DNA of 47,415 nt from an uncultured Oscillospiraceae bacterium (lineage in GTDB: Bacteria > Bacillota > Clostridia > Oscillospirales > Ruminococcaceae): the NCBI GenBank assembly GCA_947522735.1, contig CANNTZ010000013.1, forward strand, positions 1-47,415, written 5' to 3'. Shown here in pieces: positions 41,833 to 47,415 of this stretch (position 1 is the stretch's first letter; each line of letters starts with the position of its first letter). The notes beneath the pieces are model-generated. The model was not told the DNA's origin, made no database searches, and saw only the letters and a list, made by a program, of their open reading frames with translations. Made by a program: the position numbers and the translations under genes.

Positions 41833-42273
41833 ATGGGATCGATAACACCCGAGGAATACAAGGCCATGGCGGAGCGCCGCGCGCCGCGCAGTCGCGTCTG
41901 GCGCAACATGCTGGGCGCGTTTTTGATCGGCGGCACGATATGCACGCTCGGCGAGCTGCTGACCAACCTCTACCTCATGGCGGGGCTGGAGCAGGCGGAC
42001 GCGGGGGCCGTGACGTCGGTTACGCTGGTGTTCCTCTCGGCGCTGCTGACGGGGCTTAAAGTATACGACAAGATAGCAAGGATAGGCGGAGCGGGCACGC
42101 TGGTGCCGATAACCGGATTTGCAAACGCGGTGGTCTCGCCTGCGCTGGAATTTAAAGCGGAAGGCTTTGTTCTGGGGCTTGGCGCAAAGCTGTTCAGCAT
42201 TGCCGGGCCGGTGATACTCTACGGAGTGGCTGCGTCGGCGGTCTACGGCGTGATACTGTTTCTGCTATCGTAA
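41833..42273 (+). CDS. spoVAC: Stage V sporulation protein AC
   Basis: A 146-residue membrane protein with three or four helices, the usual size. Conserved SpoVAC segments are present: NMLGAFLIGGTICTLGE, LLTGLKVYDKIARIGGAGTLVPITGFANAVVSPALEFK, and a long hydrophobic C-terminus. SpoVAC sits in the inner membrane of the forespore and takes part in the channel that moves Ca-dipicolinate into and out of the spore; in B. subtilis it acts as a mechanosensitive channel. The start is preceded by GGGGGG at good spacing. It is the first gene of spoVAC-AD-AE, with a likely forespore promoter upstream. SpoVAA, AB and AF are not present here, as in many Clostridia. Confidence 0.97.
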   Translation: MGSITPEEYKAMAERRAPRSRVWRNMLGAFLIGGTICTLGELLTNLYLMAGLEQADAGAVTSVTLVFLSALLTGLKVYDKIARIGGAGTLVPITGFANAVVSPALEFKAEGFVLGLGAKLFSIAGPVILYGVAASAVYGVILFLLS

Positions 42274-42288
42274 GGGGGGCGCGGCTCT

Positions 42289-43302
42289 ATGGCGGTCAGG
42301 ACAGGCAGCAGGACAATAAGGCTGGAGACAAGCCCGTCGATAAAGGGCTATGCGGCGGTCGTCTCCGAAAAAGAGGGGCAGGGGCCGCTCGGAAGGGAGT
42401 TCGACGCAGTCAGCGCAGACGCCTATTTTGGCGAAAAGACGTGGGAGAAGGCGGAGAGCCATATCCAGCGCGACGCAATGAACCGGGCGCTCGATAAGGC
42501 GGGGCTGACGCCGTCGGAGCTTGACGTGGTGTTTGCGGGCGACCTTCTCAACCAGTGCATCGGCTCGGCATATGCGATGAGGGAGCTTAATGTTCCGTTT
42601 ATCGGGCTTTACGGCGCTTGCTCGACGATGGCGGAATCGCTGGCGCTTGCGGCGCTGTTTGTGGATTGCGGAATTGCGGGCTGTGCGGCTGCGGCGACTT
42701 CCTCGCACTTCTGCTCCGCCGAGCGGCAATTTCGCTTTCCGCTGGAATACGGCGGCGTGCGGACGCCGACGAGCCAGTGGACAGTGACGGGCGGCGGTGC
42801 GGCAATAGTGACAAAGGGCGAGACAGCGCCGTTTGTCAGGGAGATATGCTTTGGCAGGATAAACGATCTCGGCGTGACCGACATAAACAATATGGGCGCG
42901 GCAATGGCTCCCGCAGCGGCGGACACAATAAAGCAGTATTTCACCGATACGCTGACGAAAGCGGATAACTACGACATGATATTCACCGGCGACCTCGGCT
43001 GCGTCGGCAGTGAAATGCTGTGCGAGCTGCTCCGGCGCGACGGCATTGAGCTTGGCAAAAGACACATGGACTGCGGAAAGCTGATATATGACAAAAAGCA
43101 GCAGGTGGAGGCGGGTGGCTCCGGATGCGGCTGCTCGGCGTCGGTGCTCTGCTCGTATATCGCCAACCGCATTCGCGGCGAAGAGTGGCGCGACGTGCTG
43201 TTTGTTGCGACCGGCGCGCTGATGAGCACAACCTCCAACCAGCAGGGCGAGAGCATACCGGGGATAGCGCATCTCGTCCGGCTGAGCGCGGATAAGGGCT
43301 GA
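42289..43302 (+). CDS. spoVAD: Stage V sporulation protein AD
   Basis: A 337-residue soluble protein with the thiolase-like fold of SpoVAD, which binds dipicolinic acid at the forespore membrane and helps load it. Conserved parts include ETSPSIKGYAAVVSEKEGQGPLG, DVVFAGDLLNQCIGSAYAMREL, LYGACSTMAESL, GDLGCVGSEML and a C-terminal ALMSTTSNQQGESIPGIAHLV. It begins 15 bp after spoVAC with GGGGG before the ATG and is followed 14 bp later by spoVAE. Confidence 0.97.
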   Translation: MAVRTGSRTIRLETSPSIKGYAAVVSEKEGQGPLGREFDAVSADAYFGEKTWEKAESHIQRDAMNRALDKAGLTPSELDVVFAGDLLNQCIGSAYAMRELNVPFIGLYGACSTMAESLALAALFVDCGIAGCAAAATSSHFCSAERQFRFPLEYGGVRTPTSQWTVTGGGAAIVTKGETAPFVREICFGRINDLGVTDINNMGAAMAPAAADTIKQYFTDTLTKADNYDMIFTGDLGCVGSEMLCELLRRDGIELGKRHMDCGKLIYDKKQQVEAGGSGCGCSASVLCSYIANRIRGEEWRDVLFVATGALMSTTSNQQGESIPGIAHLVRLSADKG

Positions 43303-43316
43303 GAGAGGAGAAAAAT

Positions 43317-43676
43317 ATGCTGATCGAATATGTCAAAGCGTTCGTTTTCGGGGGACTTATCTGCGTCGTCGGGCAACTGCTCATCGATTTCACACGGCTA
43401 ACCCCGGCGCGGATTCTCGTATCGTTTGTAATCGCCGGAGTGGCGCTCTCGGCAGTGGGGCTGTATGGGCCGTTCGTGGAGTTCGCGGGAGCAGGGGCAA
43501 GCGTTCCGCTGACCGGCTTCGGGCATGTTCTGGCGGAGGGTGTGCGCCGTGCGGTGCGGGAAAAGGGTCTGCTCGGCGTGCTGACAGGCGGGCTTGGCGG
43601 AGCGGCTGCCGGAATATCCGCGGCGATGATATCCGGGCTTATAGTCGCGGCGTTATTCAGGCCGTCCAGCAAATGA
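43317..43676 (+). CDS. spoVAE: Stage V sporulation protein AE (SpoVAEb type)
   Basis: A 119-residue membrane protein homologous in layout to SpoVAC: AFVFGGLICVVGQLLID, a second helix and SVPLTGFGHVLAEGVRRAVREKGLLGVLTGG, then a hydrophobic end. It forms part of the spore dipicolinate transport complex. The start follows GAGAGGAG, and a strong terminator follows the stop, closing the spoVA operon. Confidence 0.96.
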   Translation: MLIEYVKAFVFGGLICVVGQLLIDFTRLTPARILVSFVIAGVALSAVGLYGPFVEFAGAGASVPLTGFGHVLAEGVRRAVREKGLLGVLTGGLGGAAAGISAAMISGLIVAALFRPSSK

Positions 43677-43720
43677 TAAAAGCCACGCGGCGCCGGAGAG
43701 GCGTTTTGCGTGGCTTTTTT
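43677..43720 (+). terminator. Terminator of the spoVA operon
   Basis: 11-bp stem AAAAGCCACGC/GCGTGGCTTTT (43677-43687 with 43708-43718) and a T-run, immediately after the spoVAE stop. Confidence 0.9.
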
Positions 43721-43722
43721 GA

Positions 43723-44041
43723 GTGAAGCTACTGTTATGTGAGAGTTAAAGGCTTGACGTCCGGCGCTCCCGCGTTCAAAGCGTCCGACGCTGTATTCGC
43801 TGTATTCGACGGCCGGACACAGCTTCTCCGCGCAGCTCTGCCGCGCCCGGGGCTTGCAGAGGAAGAGCGCGGGCGGTGCGAGAAGGGGGGAGCCGTCTTA
43901 GAGGGGAACAGATCCGGGAATGTGGCACACGGCGCAGTCCGGTCGTGATGTGGGCGACAACGAAAGCCACACGTCCCTGCTTCAGCTCGCGGGGACGGTT
44001 CAAAGCCGGCGTCGGATATATAAATGAAAGGATAAAAGGCG
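43723..44041. other. About 320 bp without a recognisable gene
   Basis: Lies between the spoVA terminator and the convergent sortase gene. A 69-codon plus-strand frame starting at GTG 43739 has no ribosome binding site or family likeness. Nothing else is supported. Confidence 0.6.
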
Positions 44042-45070
44042 CTACACCAGCTTTGCCATGACGATGAAGCGGATGTTGGCGCTTCTGCCGGAGCGATAAG
44101 AGCCGTCGCGGTAGGAGCAGGTGTAGAGGGTGAGAATCTTGTCGCCGGGTGCGACGGAGACGCCGAAGTTGTACATCGAGCGGGAGATGCCATAGTTTGC
44201 AAGTGAGGAGGCGTCGCCGCGGACAATGTTGACCTGACGGTCGGTGTTGAGGTTGACGTAGAACACCGCGAACACCTGCCACGTCATCCTTTCGGAGGCG
44301 GTGGAGAAGTAGATATAGGGGTGCGAATAGGCAAAGGCGGAGTTTTTATAGTTGAAGAGCTGGCCGAAGCGGATGCCGTTCGGAGCGTCGCCGATGCCGG
44401 TATCGATGTGGTGGCCGTAGATGACAGTGTTGCCGGCGAGCGCCGAGCGCGGACCAAAGGTACACTCGTAATCGGCAAAATAGCAGCCGAAGGAGCTGGG
44501 GGCGCCGGACTCGGTGCGGTAGAGGTAGTAGTCGTTGTCGCGCGCCTGCATGACGGCGTTGTTGATGGCGGTGCCGGGAATGTTGAGCCAGCCGACAGAG
44601 CCGTACTGATATTGGTAGTTGGCCGAGCCGGTGACGATATCCAGCGACTTCGGAGCCTCGTTTATCAGCACGAACGGCGATTCCTCCGGACGGGAAAGCT
44701 CCGGCGAATAGGATTCTATGGATATCTCGGGCGGCGCGACGGCCTCCATCGTGTCGGCTGCGGCGGTATAGGCGTCTATCGGCACCGGCGTGTCGCCGGT
44801 GGATAGAGAGACGTCTCCGGCAAGCCCGTCCAGCGCAACCTCGGCTGCGGCAAGGTCTCCGGAAAAGAGGACGGGAGAGGACATGGCGGCCTGTACGCTG
44901 CCGGAATTTGCGGAGAGAGCACACAGCACAACGGCGCAGACAAGCGCGGCAGCCGCGAACCTGACAAGAGCCGAGAGCCTTGCCGGAGGCGCAGTGCGCT
45001 CAGGGGTGCGGCGGTGAGCGACGTGCGGTAAATCGGTGGTGGTGGATGGTTTTTCTGAGCGTATCAACAC
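44042..45070 (-). CDS. Class B sortase 1
   Basis: A cell-surface transpeptidase of about 342 residues. After a basic start, one transmembrane helix (FAAAALVCAVVLCALSA) anchors it, followed by a long low-complexity spacer and the sortase domain. Catalytic residues are H220 (IYGHHID), C318 (LYTCSYRDG) and R334 (RFIVMAKLV). The YGSVGWLNIPGTAINNAVMQ and FGCYFADYECTFG segments mark class B. Class B sortases attach haem-uptake or other proteins, or pilin, to the wall; no substrate with a sorting signal is visible nearby. The start is uncertain: GTG 45121 falls inside a terminator hairpin, so I prefer GTG 45070, with only a weak AGAGG upstream. It lies downstream of sortase 2 on the same strand. Confidence 0.85.
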   Translation of the reverse strand: MLIRSEKPSTTTDLPHVAHRRTPERTAPPARLSALVRFAAAALVCAVVLCALSANSGSVQAAMSSPVLFSGDLAAAEVALDGLAGDVSLSTGDTPVPIDAYTAAADTMEAVAPPEISIESYSPELSRPEESPFVLINEAPKSLDIVTGSANYQYQYGSVGWLNIPGTAINNAVMQARDNDYYLYRTESGAPSSFGCYFADYECTFGPRSALAGNTVIYGHHIDTGIGDAPNGIRFGQLFNYKNSAFAYSHPYIYFSTASERMTWQVFAVFYVNLNTDRQVNIVRGDASSLANYGISRSMYNFGVSVAPGDKILTLYTCSYRDGSYRSGRSANIRFIVMAKLV

Positions 45071-45103
45071 TGTGTCGGCACAACCTCTGCTGAATATTTT
45101 TAA

Positions 45104-45166
45104 ATAAAAAACCGTCTGCACGGTATCATAAATATTGACAATCTAATGATACCACAAGCAGACGGT
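45104..45166 (-). terminator. Hairpin between the two sortase genes
   Basis: Arms 45111-45129 and 45146-45166 pair with one two-base bulge, and on the minus strand are followed by a TTTTTTATTTA tract. It should end the transcript of sortase 2 just before sortase 1, unless it works as an attenuator. Confidence 0.8.
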
Positions 45167-45207
45167 AAAAATCAAGGTTTTATATGAAATTTTGAGAATT
45201 TAATCCG

Positions 45208-46104
45208 TCAAAAGCGCGGTTCGCGCGGCTCCGGGTTCGCTTCGACGATCACGTTGGCGGGCAGTGGGCGATCCTTTTCGACAAGCCGCGCCATCACGAC
45301 GAAGCGTTGCGGATTGAGCGCGCCGCCATACTTATACGAGCAGGTCGAAAGGGTGAGCAGCTTGTCCTCTGCGGAGGGCTCGACATCGTAGATCCACTGT
45401 GAGCGATCCTTGGCGTCGTGGATGATCTGATTTTGGAGGGTATCATCGATGTTGACGAGGATATACCACGAGGTCGCCTCGGAGTAGAACACTGCAAATA
45501 TTTCCCATATCATGTCCTCGTCCTCGGTGGACATGAAGATATAGGGGTGGCTCTCGGCGAAATCCTTGTCAAGGAAGTGGAAAAGCTGGCTAAAATCGGG
45601 TCGGTCGGGATTGTCGTTGTAGCCGAGGTTGTGCGCATAGATGATGTTGTTGCGGCTCAGCTCGCTGCGCGAGCCGAATACGGACTCATAATCTGCGAAA
45701 AAGCAGCCGAACCAACTGTAATGCCCGTTTTTGTCGCGGCGCAGATAGTAGTTATTGTCGGTGGAGCTGGAATGCTGCACGACGGCGTCGTCTATCTCGG
45801 TGTCCGGGATGTGCAGCCAGCCGACGGTGTCGGGATTGATCTTCAACTGCGCCGCTATATCGTCGTGGCGCGGGATGAGATCCACCTCGTTCACTATCTC
45901 CGGCTGGGAGTCGGAGGAATCCTCGCTGGAATGGCGGGAGCTTTCGGACGACGACGATTCAGACGACTGCGCGGAGCTTTCCTCGGAGGAGGCGTCGACA
46001 GCCGGAGTGCACGCGGAACAGAATGTAAAAAGCAGGACAAGCAAAAGCGCGGCCATCCGGTGCAGCCAAGGTCTGCGCGCGGACGACGGTCTGCTATGTA
46101 TCAT
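45208..46104 (-). CDS. Class B sortase 2 with a possible lipobox
   Basis: A 298-residue surface protein. Residues about 17-32 (MAALLLVLLFTFCSAC) form a signal segment ending in CSAC, which resembles a lipobox with C32 as the acylated cysteine, unusual for a sortase. A long Ser/Glu-rich spacer (about 36-72) follows. The class B sortase domain has TVGWLHIPDTEIDDAVVQH, WFGCFFADYESVFG, H158 in IIYAHNLG, C255 in LSTCSYKY and R267 in QRFVVMARLV. A Pro-rich tail ends the protein. The ATG at 46104 follows AAGGAG by nine nt and has a near-perfect promoter upstream. Its partner sortase 1 follows after a terminator. Substrates are unknown. Confidence 0.88.
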   Translation of the reverse strand: MIHSRPSSARRPWLHRMAALLLVLLFTFCSACTPAVDASSEESSAQSSESSSSESSRHSSEDSSDSQPEIVNEVDLIPRHDDIAAQLKINPDTVGWLHIPDTEIDDAVVQHSSSTDNNYYLRRDKNGHYSWFGCFFADYESVFGSRSELSRNNIIYAHNLGYNDNPDRPDFSQLFHFLDKDFAESHPYIFMSTEDEDMIWEIFAVFYSEATSWYILVNIDDTLQNQIIHDAKDRSQWIYDVEPSAEDKLLTLSTCSYKYGGALNPQRFVVMARLVEKDRPLPANVIVEANPEPREPRF

Positions 46105-46172
46105 TGGATTATCTCCTTTGCGGTTTACCCGAACTGTTTTACGTTTGAGCGTCAACAGACTTCGTATCTATT

Positions 46173-46201
46173 ATTATACCAGTATGAGGCGAATATATCA
46201 A
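46173..46201 (-). promoter_or_regulatory. Promoter of sortase 2
   Basis: Read on the minus strand: TTGATA, a 17-bp spacer, then TATAAT. It gives a leader of about 60 nt. Confidence 0.82.
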
Positions 46202-46212
46202 TTACAAAACAA

Positions 46213-46268
46213 TGAAAAATAACTGCAAAATCCGGATAAAGCGCTAAACAGAACGGTTTTGCAGTTAT
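46213..46268 (-). terminator. Terminator of the DNA glycosylase gene
   Basis: Stem TAACTGCAAAA/TTTTGCAGTTA (46220-46230 with 46257-46267), extended by CCG/CGG, with a T-tract (TTTTTCATT) on the minus strand. Confidence 0.82.
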
Positions 46269-46286
46269 TATAACAGCGCGGGGAGA

Positions 46287-46799
46287 TTATTGACCAAAAG
46301 TCGCTTTTGAAACGTTAAATTCTGTTATATTTTGCCGCCACTCCGCAGTAAGGCGGTCGAGCGTCCAAGCGGCGTTGGCGGGGCTTGTCGAGGGCAGATA
46401 TATGGCGGCAAGACCGGTGGCGGGCTGTGAAAAGCGCCGGTAGAGCGTCTGCGCCGTCCTGCCGTTGACGAAGATGCGGTTGATATCGCAGCGGGAGAGG
46501 ATGATAGAGAGGTCGTTCGGGACGGCGTTTGTGATCCTGTTGTCGGCGGAGCCCTCGATATCGCACTCCGCGATGACGTCCCAGAGAGCGACGCCGTGCG
46601 AAAGCAGCAGCCGCTTCTTTTCGGCGGTCGAGCCGGGAGGCCTCTCGCCGAGCACGGCGGCGAGAACACGCCAGAAGCGGTTCTGCGGGTGACCGTAGAA
46701 AAACTGAGCCTCGCGCGATTTGACCGACGGAAAGCTGCCGAGTATCAGCAGCCGCGAGTTTTCGTCAAAGACCGGCGGAATGTTGTGGATAACTCTCAT
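46287..46799 (-). CDS. DNA-deoxyinosine (hypoxanthine-DNA) glycosylase, UDG superfamily
   Basis: A 170-residue DNA repair enzyme removing hypoxanthine, a deaminated adenine, from DNA. The N-terminal motif PPVFDENSRLLILGSFPSVKS, then FYGHPQNRFWRVLA, DVIAECDIEGSADNRI and a late YLPSTSPANAAW match the HDG (family 6) branch of the uracil-DNA glycosylase superfamily. The ATG at 46799 (MRVIHNIPP) is preferred, with GGGAG upstream; the longer open frame to 47048 is Arg-rich and unlike the family. It lies 85 bp downstream of a partial gene on the same strand. Confidence 0.9.
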   Translation of the reverse strand: MRVIHNIPPVFDENSRLLILGSFPSVKSREAQFFYGHPQNRFWRVLAAVLGERPPGSTAEKKRLLLSHGVALWDVIAECDIEGSADNRITNAVPNDLSIILSRCDINRIFVNGRTAQTLYRRFSQPATGLAAIYLPSTSPANAAWTLDRLTAEWRQNITEFNVSKATFGQ

Positions 46800-46884
46800 A
46801 GCTTCTCCCAAGGCGCCGTGAGATCGGAGGCGGCGGGCTTTACGAACCGGCTGAGCCCCGCCGCTTCCGGCTGGATACGGCGCG

Positions 46885-47415
46885 TTATTTTGAATATTTT
46901 TCGTGCAGCTCAAGCAATTCGAGTGTTCGCGGAGAGAATTTTGCCATGTCCTCGGCAGAGCTGTTCGCCCGTGTGCGTTCGGCATATGCGATGAACGCGT
47001 CGTACCACTCCTGAGGCTCCGCCTCAAGCTTGATGTCCTCGTCGCCAAGCAGGTCGCGGCAGAGCATTTCCATCACGAGGGCACGCTGGCCGGTCTGCCC
47101 GCCTTTCTCAAAGTGCCCGGCGCAGGCGCGCAGCGTGTGGATATCCATCCGCAGCAGCTTGCGATACTCATCGGAGCCGCGGTCGAGCTCAGGTTGCTCG
47201 GAGAGGGTAAACAGCAGCTCGCGGACTATCCTGTCGGGGTCGTAATTCTGTCCGTATAGCCGCGCCTTTTGTAAAAGCTCGTCGGAGTGGGATTCGTAGT
47301 TAATTGCGGCCTTTTGCAGGTTTTTGAGGAATTTTTTAGAGATGGAGGAGGCATAGTCGCTTCCGTCGGACGGAATCCAAAATTCACTCAGGTGGTAGTC
47401 GCCGGAGACACGCTC
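46885..47415 (-). CDS. Unknown protein, 5' end outside window
   Basis: The frame is open to the right edge, so only the C-terminal 176 residues or so are seen. It is hydrophilic and helix-rich with many Glu, Arg, Leu and Tyr (SGDYHLSEFWIPSDGSDY, ELLFTLSEQPELDRGSDEY, TLRACAGHFEKGG, SPRTLELLELHEKY). No signal, membrane segment or motif is recognised, and no function can be given. An ATG at 47148 is internal. Confidence 0.7.
   Translation of the reverse strand, partial: ERVSGDYHLSEFWIPSDGSDYASSISKKFLKNLQKAAINYESHSDELLQKARLYGQNYDPDRIVRELLFTLSEQPELDRGSDEYRKLLRMDIHTLRACAGHFEKGGQTGQRALVMEMLCRDLLGDEDIKLEAEPQEWYDAFIAYAERTRANSSAEDMAKFSPRTLELLELHEKYSK

Noticed and set aside
43739..43948. 69-codon plus-strand frame after the spoVA terminator
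   Set aside because: It starts at GTG without a ribosome binding site, directly after a terminator, and has no family resemblance.
45071..45121. Upstream extension of sortase 1 to the GTG at 45121
   Set aside because: This start lies inside the terminator hairpin of the preceding gene and has no ribosome binding site.

Overview
The window looks like a chromosomal segment of an anaerobic, endospore-forming member of the Bacillota (Clostridia, probably Oscillospirales-like). The main signs are a spoVAC-spoVAD-spoVAE operon, two class B sortases, a cell-wall amidase, strong AGGAGG-type ribosome binding sites with some TTG/GTG starts, and moderately GC-rich DNA. No plasmid, phage, transposase or CRISPR signature was found. 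All assignments come from reading motifs by eye; no database search was run.

Layout. 1-4.6 kb: two exported proteins with GHL-type (glycosidase-like TIM-barrel) domains, the second fused to a zinc amidase and a Big_2 domain. 4.6-9 kb: a TM2 protein, a GH95 fucosidase-family enzyme and an AGCS amino-acid:cation symporter. 9-14.6 kb: an operon of rpe, four Rnf/Nqr-related genes (C, D, E, A) and a third membrane-anchored GHL protein. 14.8-15.1 kb: two tRNA-Ser genes. 15.2-19.6 kb: a GNAT acetyltransferase, then an oleate hydratase, TetR regulator and DegV fatty-acid-binding protein, each with its own readable promoter. 19.8-23.9 kb: a lipid/stress set (DUF308 protein, CDP-alcohol phosphatidyltransferase fused to a VTT domain, small alarmone synthetase, alpha/beta hydrolase). 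23.9-40.8 kb: a large rhamnoside/plant-glycoside utilisation locus with two GH78 rhamnosidases, one GH3, two GPH symporters, two AraC regulators, a TIM-barrel isomerase-like protein, an SDR and an unrecognised propeller-like protein. 40.8-41.8 kb: decayed sequence, a large nested inverted repeat and a small basic protein gene. 41.8-43.7 kb: spoVA genes. 44-46.1 kb: two class B sortases. 46.3-47.4 kb: a hypoxanthine-DNA glycosylase and a partial unknown gene.

The most unusual system is the Rnf-like operon at 9.8-13.4 kb. It has C, D, E and A subunits but no G or B. By eye, the RnfA/RnfE-like proteins have lost all four cysteines that hold the intramembrane [2Fe-2S] cluster in Rnf/Nqr. The RnfC-like protein has lost its glycine-rich FMN/NADH loop but keeps both [4Fe-4S] motifs, and the flavinylation site of RnfD is not recognisable. 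This suggests a repurposed Rnf-derived membrane complex rather than a normal NADH:ferredoxin pump. A second notable feature is a 16-bp perfect palindrome that exactly fills the spacer of an AraC-gene promoter and also lies near -48 of the divergent rhamnosidase-operon promoter.
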